DNA from: an uncultured Pseudomonadota bacterium
Lineage (GTDB): Bacteria > Pseudomonadota > Alphaproteobacteria > Rs-D84
Assembly (NCBI GenBank): GCA_947303165.1
Contig: CAMYXE010000005.1
Coordinates: 1-12,043, forward strand
Length of the DNA stretch: 12,043 nucleotides
Direction: 5' to 3'
A model generated the notes under the pieces. The model was not told where the DNA came from. It saw only the letters and a program-made list of their open reading frames with translations, and searched no databases. How positions within the stretch are numbered: the first letter of the stretch is position 1; every line of letters starts with the position of its first letter. The translations under genes were made by a program, and so were the position numbers. Of the stretch, positions 1 through 7,385 are shown in pieces.

Positions 1-1274
1 AAATCGCCCATTTGACGACCCGCACCGAACACGCGGCTATAACACAAAGAACCAACGCCCGAACCGCACGAACGCATTGCACAGGACATAATTGTGTCTG
101 TACATTTTTCTTTGGTCTTTTTATCAAAATCATCCGCCAATTTTTGAATCTTGTCACGAATCGCGGTATTCATACGAACAGAGTATACATCCGCATATAC
201 ATCATCACGATTGTCCGGGTCTGTAAGCTGCGATGCCGTTGGCATTTTGCCTTCGTTAACCGTGGCATAGCAATATTTATTACCACCTATTGTTTCCGCA
301 CATGCGTTGCGAATAAATCCAGAAATAACCTTGCTTGTAACAACATCGGTCGAGGCATTTGCCTGTTCTGGTGGTAATGCCTTGCCTTCATTTGCTGCAT
401 CCGTCGCATTAACCAACGCCATACTGCTGTCCGTGATACATTTATACGGGTTTGCCGTACATGCAGACAAAATACATTGGTCTGCGACCTTGTAACACGT
501 AGAAACCGCATTCACCGCCGCCAAATCTGCACCTTCGGAAATAAGGATACCAAGGCGACTGGTCGATGTTGGCATTGAAGACAGGTTTGTCGAACCAAAC
601 AATTCTGTTAAACCGTCCGATTGGCAACGCGCAATATTGGATTCACAGAAAACACGCTGTTTCTTAAATTCGGCATTTGTAGTGCAAAGCTCAAAGTCCT
701 CGCCACATACGGTATCTTTTTTCAAACACGACGTAACACGTTTTACGCATGTGCTGGTATCATAACGATTATTTATTGCGCCAGCCTCGATAAACTGACC
801 CAAAATACTGCCTGCCGTAGGATATACGTATTCGTCATTTGAATTTTTATTTGAAAGGTTTGTTGTACTGGTTGTCCCAAAAAGGGCGTTTATACCATCA
901 GAACCGCACTGCAACAGAACGCCGTTACACTGTGGCTTTTTGGCATAGAATAACTCAGATGTTGTGCATTCTTCAAATTCAAAACCGCAAACGTCTGATG
1001 CCTTGATACATTCGGTATATTGTTCAACGCACTCGTTTTGTGTCAACAGTGAAGACGTCGAAGATGTCGTTGTGGTTGCCACTGTCGCAGCCGCCGTCTT
1101 TGCAGAAACCATTGTCGGAACACGACGCGCGTTCATTGATGCCGGACTTACCGCCATTGAAACACGACTTGTGGCATTAGCATTGGCTGGCCTTAAACCA
1201 CTAGTAGCCGCATGTGCCCCATCAACTACGCACAAAACGGCCAAAAAACTAACAAATTTTGTAAGAACATTCAT
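1..1274 (-). CDS. Secreted cysteine-rich repeat protein, function unknown (C-terminus beyond window)
   Basis: An uninterrupted frame of 424 codons runs from ATG 1274 off the left edge; the stop lies outside. I do not recognise the family. Residues 1-23 form a signal peptide (Lys6, hydrophobic core, AHA|A-type cleavage), so the protein is exported. A Thr/Ala/Ser-rich linker follows (about 24-79). Two homologous six-cysteine modules start at Cys82 and Cys176 with identical Cys spacing (7-7-7-13-7); each ends in SDG followed by LFG. Two degenerate four-cysteine modules follow, at Cys260-279 and Cys391-411. The many paired cysteines suggest a disulfide-stabilised periplasmic or surface protein (inference). 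The start is supported by an AGGGGA ribosome-binding site 6 nt upstream and a TATAAT box behind it. The gene lies 109 nt downstream of rluD on the same strand but appears to have its own promoter. Confidence 0.85.
   Translation of the reverse strand, partial: MNVLTKFVSFLAVLCVVDGAHAATSGLRPANANATSRVSMAVSPASMNARRVPTMVSAKTAAATVATTTTSSTSSLLTQNECVEQYTECIKASDVCGFEFEECTTSELFYAKKPQCNGVLLQCGSDGINALFGTTSTTNLSNKNSNDEYVYPTAGSILGQFIEAGAINNRYDTSTCVKRVTSCLKKDTVCGEDFELCTTNAEFKKQRVFCESNIARCQSDGLTELFGSTNLSSMPTSTSRLGILISEGADLAAVNAVSTCYKVADQCILSACTANPYKCITDSSMALVNATDAANEGKALPPEQANASTDVVTSKVISGFIRNACAETIGGNKYCYATVNEGKMPTASQLTDPDNRDDVYADVYSVRMNTAIRDKIQKLADDFDKKTKEKCTDTIMSCAMRSCGSGVGSLCYSRVFGAGRQMGD
498..1031 (-). 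repeat. Tandem duplicated six-cysteine module within the secreted protein
   Basis: Module 1 covers residues 82-175 (1031..750) and module 2 residues 176-259 (749..498). Cysteines fall at 82, 89, 96, 103, 116, 123 and at 176, 183, 190, 197, 210, 217, so the spacing is identical. Shared positions include V-C-G after the third Cys, C-T-T at the fourth, and SDG...LFG after the sixth. Both modules end in a related linker (ILGQFIEAGA versus RLGILISEGA) and then a Ser/Thr-Cys that opens the next unit. The repeat is at protein level; the DNA copies have diverged, so it is an old duplication. Confidence 0.85.
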
Positions 1275-1280
1275 TCTCGG

Positions 1281-1329
1281 TCCCCTTTTAGTATCAATGA
1301 ATTATAACATATAACCAAATAAAAGAAAA
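1281..1329 (-). promoter_or_regulatory. Promoter and ribosome-binding site of the cysteine-rich protein
   Basis: On the minus strand a perfect TATAAT lies at 1306..1301. The hexamer 17 bases upstream, TTTTCT at 1329..1324, is only a weak -35. Transcription would start near 1294 and give a leader of about 20 nt. That leader carries AGGGGA at 1286..1281, 6 nt before the ATG at 1274. A second TATAAT at 1351..1346 has no convincing -35. Confidence 0.55.
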
Positions 1330-1383
1330 GGAAAAATTAGCGTTAATTATAAGGTAAAAATGGTTAATTGTTATCAGAATAAA

Positions 1384-2337
1384 CTAATTATCCAAAATCG
1401 CACGCAGTTCTAACATATCATCCGGCAAATCGGTCTTGAATTTCATCTGTTGCCCGGTTACAGGGTGAACAAATTCTAAAATTTGGGCATGTAACATTTG
1501 TCCAGAATGGGTGCGTATAAATTCCAATAAATCTGCATCGCGCACAGACCCCAAACGTGACGCCCCATGTCCATATACTGGATCACACAACACCGGGAAA
1601 CCATGCGCCGATAAATGCACCCTTATTTGATGCGTGCGCCCCGTCAAAAGTGTGCAACGAAATTCAGAAACCCCAACATTTGACCAAACATCCAAAACCT
1701 CGACCTTGGTGTGTGCCTCTTTACCCCCAGATTTGACCATCGTCATTTTTTGCCGATTTCGTGAAGAACGCGCGATATTTCCTGTAATATCTGCCCCCGT
1801 CCAATTCGGCACTCCCCAAACAAACGCAACATACTTGCGCGTTAAATCATGGGTTGAAAATATTTTTACCAATCCCCGATATGCTGCGTCAGACTTTGCC
1901 AACACAACAACCCCACTGGTATCCTTGTCCAATCGGTGAACGACCCCAGGACGTGTTACCCCACCAAGCGCCGATAGATGCGTGTACGACAAAACATTTT
2001 GAACCAATGTTCCGGTCTTGTTTCCCGCAGATGGATACATAACAACCCCACGCGGTTTATTTACAACGATAATATCGTCGTCTTGATATAGTATTTCTAA
2101 GTCCAAATCATCGGAAATATTATCGGTTGCAACATCTGTATCAATAGGCGAAATCTCAACCGTTATTTTATCCCCAAATTTGACTTTTTCAGAAAATTTA
2201 ACTGGGGCACCTGCACGCAATACCGAAAAACGTTGAATTTCACTGCGCGAATATTCAGGCAAAACATTAACCAAAAACTTATCGACCCGCAAACCTGCAG
2301 ATTCTTGTGGCACAATAAATTCATGAATTTCAAACAT
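1384..2337 (-). CDS. rluD: RluA/RluD-family 23S rRNA pseudouridine synthase
   Basis: This protein of 317 residues isomerises uridine to pseudouridine in RNA; RluD acts on helix 69 of 23S rRNA. An S4-type RNA-binding segment spans about residues 14-62 (LRVDKFL near its start). The catalytic domain follows. It contains NKPRGVV (93-99), the family motif HRLDKDTSG (134-142) with catalytic Asp137, and the late LTGRTHQIRVHL motif that helps bind RNA. Length and domain order are normal for RluD (326 in E. coli). RluC and RluA relatives share the motif, so the exact target uridines are inferred from the S4 domain and the LDKDTSG form. It is the last gene of the cluster, starting 6 nt after the preceding stop without a clear ribosome-binding site, so translation probably depends on coupling. 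Confidence 0.9.
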   Translation of the reverse strand: MFEIHEFIVPQESAGLRVDKFLVNVLPEYSRSEIQRFSVLRAGAPVKFSEKVKFGDKITVEISPIDTDVATDNISDDLDLEILYQDDDIIVVNKPRGVVMYPSAGNKTGTLVQNVLSYTHLSALGGVTRPGVVHRLDKDTSGVVVLAKSDAAYRGLVKIFSTHDLTRKYVAFVWGVPNWTGADITGNIARSSRNRQKMTMVKSGGKEAHTKVEVLDVWSNVGVSEFRCTLLTGRTHQIRVHLSAHGFPVLCDPVYGHGASRLGSVRDADLLEFIRTHSGQMLHAQILEFVHPVTGQQMKFKTDLPDDMLELRAILDN

Positions 2338-2343
2338 TGCGAT

Positions 2344-2811
2344 TTATTTATACTCTTTCCAATCGGGGCCACGTGTGCATTTTGAAATATCAATATTTAA
2401 TTCGTATTCACCCGTGACCGGGCAATTCAAAATACCTGTGCTTTCCGCCTGGTCCGCATCACGCGTCGCGTTACGCCATGTAAAACTTATGGTTTTGGGT
2501 GCATGCACACACACAAGTCGCAATATACCTTCGGATTGTTTATTTGGTCCCAACCAAATGCGCACACTGTCCGCTTCGCCATAACACGGAAACGCATCAA
2601 GATAATACAAAACCAATCCGCGCGACACATCAGAATTTGTCCAACTAAACTTTCCCCTAAATTGCCGTAATGGCAACCCAGTAAGCGCCGCCCAATCTGT
2701 CGTTGTTGAAAAGATACTAACACGTGGGGGCACTGGCTCTGGCGGATTATCAATTGCACCAGCACACAAGGGAATCATCAATCCAATAAAAGCTATTATT
2801 TTTCGTATCAT
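2344..2811 (-). CDS. Small secreted protein of unknown function
   Basis: This is a 155-residue protein of no family I recognise. Residues 1-19 form a signal peptide with an Arg3/Lys4 start, a hydrophobic core and AGA|I-type cleavage. Cys16 in the leader does not sit in a good lipobox. A proline-rich stretch (PPEPVPPR, about 23-30) follows. The mature part holds four cysteines (76, 101, 130, 145), possibly two disulfides, and alternating hydrophobic residues that suggest beta-strands. The start is firm: AAGGGGA lies just upstream, and its ATG overlaps the stop of the zinc-ribbon gene as ATGA, so the two are translationally coupled. It lies between that gene and rluD. It most likely works in the periplasm (inference). 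Confidence 0.75.
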   Translation of the reverse strand: MIRKIIAFIGLMIPLCAGAIDNPPEPVPPRVSIFSTTTDWAALTGLPLRQFRGKFSWTNSDVSRGLVLYYLDAFPCYGEADSVRIWLGPNKQSEGILRLVCVHAPKTISFTWRNATRDADQAESTGILNCPVTGEYELNIDISKCTRGPDWKEYK

Positions 2812-3338
2812 TTCGTCCCCTTTTGATCCACGTCCATCAATTCAACCGAAACACGTTTTACGCCCTCTATACCATTGGTTAACGTGTACGAAAAATCAAC
2901 AGATTGCCCAGAATCCAATAAAGTTGCCGATGGCATAAAACGCTGACGCGCAATTGGTGCACCATCTTCGCCATATAAAACTATTATCAAATCTGGTAAA
3001 CCATATATATCATCCGAGCGATTTGTAACCGTACCCTTTACCATAATCTTTGGCGTACCATCTTTTGCGTCTTTGTCATCAACAGTAGATACATTTGTTA
3101 TAGTCGCAACCAATGGCCGTTTGTTCGGATCATCGCGTCGTGATGTCACAATAACCGCAACAGCAAAAACAGTAGCGGCCAGCAATGCACACAGCGCCGC
3201 GATAAACACCATTATTCCATTACGCTTTGTTGTATGTGGCGCCGTCCAAACGTTACCACAAACCGCGCACCGCACTGCACCACTAGGCGCGTTCGGCAAA
3301 TTGTATTCTGTTTTACAAATTTCACATTTTATCTTCAT
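2808..3338 (-). CDS. MJ0042-type zinc-ribbon, single-pass membrane protein
   Basis: This 176-residue protein has a zinc ribbon at the N-terminus: Cys5 and Cys8, then Cys24 and Cys27 (CEICKTEYNLP ... RCAVCGNVW). This is the MJ0042/zinc-ribbon_5 form seen at the start of many alphaproteobacterial membrane proteins. One transmembrane helix spans about residues 42-65, flanked by basic residues (TTKRN before, SRRD after). The ribbon is therefore probably cytoplasmic and the rest periplasmic. The C-terminal part (about 78-172) looks like an immunoglobulin-like beta domain of the DUF3426 kind (VKGTVTNRSDDIYGLPDLIV-type strands). AGGA lies 6 nt before the ATG. It follows prepilin C after 23 nt and overlaps the next gene by ATGA. 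Its role is unknown; related proteins are proposed to act as regulators or envelope factors. Confidence 0.8.
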   Translation of the reverse strand: MKIKCEICKTEYNLPNAPSGAVRCAVCGNVWTAPHTTKRNGIMVFIAALCALLAATVFAVAVIVTSRRDDPNKRPLVATITNVSTVDDKDAKDGTPKIMVKGTVTNRSDDIYGLPDLIIVLYGEDGAPIARQRFMPSATLLDSGQSVDFSYTLTNGIEGVKRVSVELMDVDQKGTK

Positions 3339-3361
3339 TGCATATCCTGTTATATCATAAA

Positions 3362-4675
3362 TTATTCTAAATTCAACATGTGATATTTCCCACGCACAAT
3401 TTGCTGAATTTCGTTTATTGCGTTCATAAAATCCGCCATTGTTGCATTTTTGTTTGATGCAACACTATTAAACACCCGCGTTGAAGAAGATCCAGATACG
3501 GACTCACGTTTCAAGATTTTTGGTGCCATATCTGATAAAGTTGGCGAAATTATATCAACCAAATTTGCAACGTTGTTTTGCACATTCCAATAGTAATTTG
3601 AATTCGTAGAATCTACTATCTTTTCCTTGACCACCAATCTGGAAGTTAATGACCCAGTAAAACCAACTGATACATATAGTGCATTTATTCGTCCTTCGGT
3701 CATATCAAGCGTGCCACTGGAACGCAGTGTTGAAATTTCCCCAGAAGGTGTAGATAATCCACCAAGTGTTAAACTATTTACCCACAAATTATCCGTCACA
3801 AGATTTGAAACCTTGGCAACATCAGCCAAATTTAGCGTCCCTGACACCGTAATATTTTTCGCGTCTCCTGAAATAGTGCCAGAAACAATAGCATTTTGTG
3901 CCTTGAATGTATTATCTATGGTTGTTCGATTTTTAAATATTAAATCATTTGTGACTATCTTGGATGCTTCCAGTGATTCAGCTACACTAACCCCCATTGC
4001 ATTAACAGCTGTTGCATTTTTTATATCACGATTTCCAAGATTTAATGGTGACAACATTGTCGCATCAGAGACAGAATCGGATGGCACACGCCATAAATAA
4101 AGCGAGTTATCGCGATTGATAGATGTTGTTTGAACAGTACCAGAAGACTCTTCTATTCCCATATCGGCGGTATCAACGCGCCAAGTCCCGAATCCGCCGT
4201 ATGCGCGCGTTCCGTCGACAAATCCAATATTATCGTCACCCATTAATACAATCTCACGCGTACGTAACGCATTTATATCAGGATCATTAAAAACTATAAC
4301 CCCCTGAAGAGTTGACTGCCCAACGGCATCAGATGATTTTAATATGCGCAATTGATATCTATCAGCAAATGTGTTTGCAAAACTTTCATCCAAGCCATAA
4401 TTTATCAAATCCGTTAAATTTACTTTGAATATAGTCCGCCCGACTGTATTCAACAGCGTATCTTTGTTTTGAACAATGTAACTTTCCAAAACAGATTGTA
4501 TTTTTTGCATATTGCGTGTAACCTTAACGTTCTCGGCACGTATAATTGCACGCTGTTGATAATTGTATACAAATGGAACCAATGTCATTGCTAATCCGAT
4601 TGTAAGCAAAAACTCTATCAATACCGTTCCACGGTTTGACAAGAAATGTGAAAAGATACGATTTTTATACCTCAT
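3362..4675 (-). CDS. Prepilin-like surface protein C (type IV pilin leader, PilV-like body)
   Basis: This 437-residue protein starts with a basic leader and a class III signal: Gly16 | Thr17, with Glu21 at position +5 of the mature protein and then a long hydrophobic helix (about 17-38). This is the prepilin peptidase recognition pattern. A helical stalk follows (about 40-75). The body is beta-rich with many Asn/Asp/Ser/Thr residues, and contains an LNLGNRDIKNA segment (about 211-221) like the LxMGG-x-I-x-N motif of PilV pilin adhesins and phage tail fibres. It has no cysteine. Paralogs B and A precede it; their first 57 mature residues align without gaps. ATG 4675 overlaps the stop of B as ATGA, so it is probably translated by coupling. 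A minor pilin or pilus-tip adhesin is the likely role (inference). Confidence 0.75.
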   Translation of the reverse strand: MRYKNRIFSHFLSNRGTVLIEFLLTIGLAMTLVPFVYNYQQRAIIRAENVKVTRNMQKIQSVLESYIVQNKDTLLNTVGRTIFKVNLTDLINYGLDESFANTFADRYQLRILKSSDAVGQSTLQGVIVFNDPDINALRTREIVLMGDDNIGFVDGTRAYGGFGTWRVDTADMGIEESSGTVQTTSINRDNSLYLWRVPSDSVSDATMLSPLNLGNRDIKNATAVNAMGVSVAESLEASKIVTNDLIFKNRTTIDNTFKAQNAIVSGTISGDAKNITVSGTLNLADVAKVSNLVTDNLWVNSLTLGGLSTPSGEISTLRSSGTLDMTEGRINALYVSVGFTGSLTSRLVVKEKIVDSTNSNYYWNVQNNVANLVDIISPTLSDMAPKILKRESVSGSSSTRVFNSVASNKNATMADFMNAINEIQQIVRGKYHMLNLE

Positions 4676-5721
4676 TTATTTTGCCAACCTGTTGTTATGA
4701 TTGCCTGAAATTCATTTTTCTGTGGTATTACCGGCATTTGAGCACGCGTCAATGTTAATTCATTAAATGTTGGCGCATTCTTTGATGGGAATGTCCATGT
4801 TCCAAATTTTATTGGGGGATTTGTTGAAACCATCAATTCTCCGGATACTGTTAAACCAAAATTTTCGTAAAAGATTATTTCATTGGTTGAAATATATGGC
4901 GCATAAACCGTACCAACTGTCATCCCAGTAAAGCCACTTACTGTTTTAATAGATGTTGATTTTATAACAAAATCGCGTGCAACATTTACTGTTTCATTTA
5001 TGGTTGCCCTATCTGCGATTATATGCCCATTCACACTATACGATGCACCATTTATTTTTTGGGCCTCTATATTTCTAAAACCATTTGTATCACCACTAAC
5101 ACGTAGTGTACCAAATTTAACATTATCACCATTAACATTAGCACCAGATGAAAAATACACATTGTTTGCATCGATAACATCCGCATTTACAAATGTTGCG
5201 TCTAGATTATGCGCACGAATGTTTTTTGCATCAATTCCCCCAATGTTATACACATCATGCCCACCCATATTTAGGTCGCGTTCCATAACATTCAAATTAT
5301 CATCACCTGATGTTCCACGATGTAAAAAATGTTGCGTATCTATATCAGATAAATTACGACTTATTTTGTAAACCAAATTTCCTGGTTTAAAATCTGGTGA
5401 TGTAACCGCCCAATTATCACCATATGCCACCCCATCTGTTCCGACAATTGCCGCATCACCGCCTATATTGCTGGCAATTCCCGCGACACGCTTCAATGGT
5501 AATTGGAAATCAAAAGCCAAATAAACATCTATGACCGTACCGCCGTGCACAGAATATTTATCTATAATTCCCGCAGAAATTATATCAGAAATTTGCTCTT
5601 TTTCTTCTGATGACAGATGAATTTGTGCTGTGTCTGGCCATGAAGCCTGGTGCACACGAACAAAGTTCAACATCCCATTACGCAAACTAATTACATCATT
5701 TGCAATGGCCATATTGTGCAT
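4672..5721 (-). pseudogene. Prepilin-like surface protein B, main body (3' part of a frameshifted gene)
   Basis: This frame encodes 349 residues from ATG 5721 to TGA 4672. Alone it lacks any export signal. However, its first residues continue exactly the alignment with paralogs A and C that the 60-codon frame at 5873..5691 begins, so both frames are one gene with a -1 shift near 5721. The body is beta-rich and cysteine-free. It carries a DLNMGGHDVYNIGG segment (about 150-163) close to the LxMGG...N.G motif of PilV/shufflon adhesins and tail fibres, followed by Asn/Asp-rich stretches suggestive of a beta-helix. If read as one chain the protein would have about 400 residues, in line with A (455) and C (437). 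It may be a true pseudogene, a sequencing error, or a gene expressed by frameshifting or re-initiation at ATG 5721. Confidence 0.65.
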
Positions 5722-5873
5722 TGTGTTGTCTCGGAAATCATAGAATATGTAAATGGAGTTGCAACCGCAATTATGACCAAGGCCAATAATACTTCTACTA
5801 AACCACCGCCATGTTGCGCTGCAACTTCTGATTTAGTACGGGACGAAAAAATACGTATTTTATCTGCAACCAC
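5691..5873 (-). pseudogene. Prepilin-like surface protein B, signal and pilin helix (5' part of a frameshifted gene)
   Basis: A 60-codon frame starts at GTG 5873, with GGGGGG at 5884..5879 placed 5 nt upstream. It encodes a basic leader, then Gly22 | Gly23, Glu27 at +5 of the mature protein, and a hydrophobic helix (about 25-45) with the Pro-Phe pair shared by A and C. After ...SETTQ the frame runs into nine residues unlike the paralogs and stops at 5691. Reading one base back at CAA continues as Met-His-Asn-Met in the 5721 frame, which keeps the alignment with A and C gapless. The start overlaps the end of A by 14 nt, so the gene is coupled to A. Confidence 0.65.
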
Positions 5874-7227
5874 TGCCGCCCCCCATTAAACATTGTTTGA
5901 TATCTATTCTGTGCTCAAGTCGTTGCCAGAAAACGTATTGGCATATTATATACTGGGCCAACGACTTTTGATTATAAACATTTCCCAACGATGTGATAAT
6001 CGAACTGCAATTCACAGTTGTCGCATCATCTTCCACAGGATTTGCCAATATTTCAAATGCATCATTATTTATTGATGCTATCAACGCATCAGGCAATATA
6101 GAAGTTCCTGCCGGACGAATATCTAAAACAATTCCCCCTTCACCACCATGCGACAAACTTTCAGACGTTTGTTCACGCAATGTTATATGAGAGGAATAAA
6201 TATAATCTGTATCTATACCGCTTGCTGTATTATATGATAACGAATCTGAATCTATAAAAACATCTTGTCCACGTGTAGCATTTATGAACGAAGAAACGTC
6301 TAATCGTTCCACGCTGAATGTAATGCGACTGGTCACAACATTTCCACCTATATTCCATACCGCAGGCCCATTAAATCCGGTACGTCCCGCAGACATATCA
6401 AACGTATCAACCGCGGTATCAATTGCTGTAACATTCCCTGTATCTCCATATTTCGAAATCGTCCTTACGGTCATTATGTCCGTTTTCAATGTACCACGTG
6501 TAAGCGATAGCCCTGATTCACCTGTACCAGATTGAAACACAACCTTGTTTGTGTTGATTTCCTTTATGTTATTACGTTCTTTGCGTCCAACTTCACTGCC
6601 TGTAATAGATAATGTTGTAATATCACTTGTATCAACCGCTGCACGCATAGCAAGCATGGTACCTGCATTATCAAATCTAAAAGCCCCCATATCTAAATCT
6701 GTTAAAAATCCATTGGAATTAGAATTTTTTTCATTACGTCGAACAACATCAGAATATGTATCACTAAGTTGTATTCCGATATCAATATCACCATCTGGAT
6801 CATTGGGGTTATAAACAGCAAAGAACCCAATCCTACGCGCCAATTCCGCACGTTGCATAGTATTTAGCTTTCCACCATGCAACTTTAAAAAAGCGGATAT
6901 TTCATTATTTGATTTTTCTATTACTAAACTAATATCTTGGCCGAATGCGGTCCGCGGTATAAAACCTAACGGCAACCCATAGGGCTCAAGTTGCATTGAA
7001 AAATTATCACCCGAAATTTCTGTTTTTTCATAAGGCAGATTATCCGCGTTTTCTTGTACATAAATTTTTGCTGCGGTTTTAGCTGTATCAATTTGATGCG
7101 TTGTGGCATACATCTGGGCACTTACATCATTCATCGCTATGCGGCGCGCAAAAAAGGGTATAAAAACAAATACCAATGTTAGCGCAAGCAATGCCTGAAG
7201 CAGAAAATTTCCACGTTGTGTTCGCAC
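5860..7227 (-). CDS. Prepilin-like surface protein A (type IV pilin leader with Gln at +5)
   Basis: From GTG 7227 this protein has 455 residues. A short leader MRTQRG is followed by the cleavage point Gly6 | Asn7, and a hydrophobic helix spans about 7-29. Position +5 is Gln11 instead of the usual Glu. The first ~57 mature residues align without gaps with B and C. The body is beta-rich, with a DLDMGAFRFDNAG segment resembling the PilV/tail-fibre motif of B. All four cysteines (about 407, 429, 446, 454) lie in the last 50 residues; B and C have none. I prefer GTG 7227 to the in-frame ATG at 7311. The latter has no ribosome-binding site, lies upstream of a promoter, and adds 28 residues absent from paralogs, while GGGGGA precedes the GTG. 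It is the first gene of the cluster. A minor pilin or tip protein is inferred. Confidence 0.75.
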   Translation of the reverse strand: MRTQRGNFLLQALLALTLVFVFIPFFARRIAMNDVSAQMYATTHQIDTAKTAAKIYVQENADNLPYEKTEISGDNFSMQLEPYGLPLGFIPRTAFGQDISLVIEKSNNEISAFLKLHGGKLNTMQRAELARRIGFFAVYNPNDPDGDIDIGIQLSDTYSDVVRRNEKNSNSNGFLTDLDMGAFRFDNAGTMLAMRAAVDTSDITTLSITGSEVGRKERNNIKEINTNKVVFQSGTGESGLSLTRGTLKTDIMTVRTISKYGDTGNVTAIDTAVDTFDMSAGRTGFNGPAVWNIGGNVVTSRITFSVERLDVSSFINATRGQDVFIDSDSLSYNTASGIDTDYIYSSHITLREQTSESLSHGGEGGIVLDIRPAGTSILPDALIASINNDAFEILANPVEDDATTVNCSSIITSLGNVYNQKSLAQYIICQYVFWQRLEHRIDIKQCLMGGGSGCR

Positions 7228-7230
7228 AAT

Positions 7231-7288
7231 TCCCCCATACAATCCATATACACAATAAAAGCATAGCAATTGAAAATAAATATTGCAA
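7231..7288 (-). promoter_or_regulatory. Promoter and ribosome-binding site of the prepilin cluster
   Basis: On the minus strand TTGCAA (7288..7283), a 17-base spacer and TATGCT (7265..7260) form a good sigma-70-type promoter. Transcription would begin near 7253, about 25 nt before the GTG start at 7227. GGGGGA lies at 7236..7231. The next five genes have only overlaps or short gaps, so this is the only obvious promoter for the cluster. Confidence 0.6.
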
Positions 7289-7334
7289 TTGGTTTTAAGA
7301 TGTTTTACCATATTATTCGTTTGATAGGGACGAT

Positions 7335-7363
7335 TTGGCTATATGTCCATCGGTCCGTAAATT
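7335..7363 (+). promoter_or_regulatory. Possible promoter of the DUF4167-type gene
   Basis: TTGGCT (7335-7340), a 17-base spacer and TAAATT (7358-7363) give a moderate match (four of six at each box). Transcription would start near 7370, about 16 nt before the ATG at 7386. It is divergent from the prepilin promoter, whose -35 lies about 47 bases away. Confidence 0.35.
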
Positions 7364-7385
7364 ATTTCCAAAGAAAAGAAAAGAT

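Noticed and set aside
964..1314. Plus-strand open frames across 12-1314
   Set aside because: They lie antisense to the continuous minus-strand cysteine-rich frame, which has a signal peptide, ribosome-binding site and repeat structure.
1332..1390. Possible rho-independent terminator after rluD
   Set aside because: Only a distant TAATTAG / CTAATTT pairing with a loop of some 45 nt and a short T-run is visible, with no compact GC stem.
3627..5371. Plus-strand open frames opposite prepilins B and C
   Set aside because: They are antisense shadows without ribosome-binding sites or recognisable protein features; the minus-strand frames carry the paralogous signal and motifs.
3362..7227. Shufflon-type invertible DNA
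   Set aside because: No matching inverted repeats were seen by eye and no recombinase gene is in the window; all three genes are intact or simply frameshifted in one orientation.
7228..7311. In-frame ATG at 7311 as start of prepilin A
   Set aside because: There is no ribosome-binding site upstream. The 28 extra codons cover the -35 and -10 boxes and are absent from paralogs B and C, while GTG 7227 gives a normal prepilin leader.
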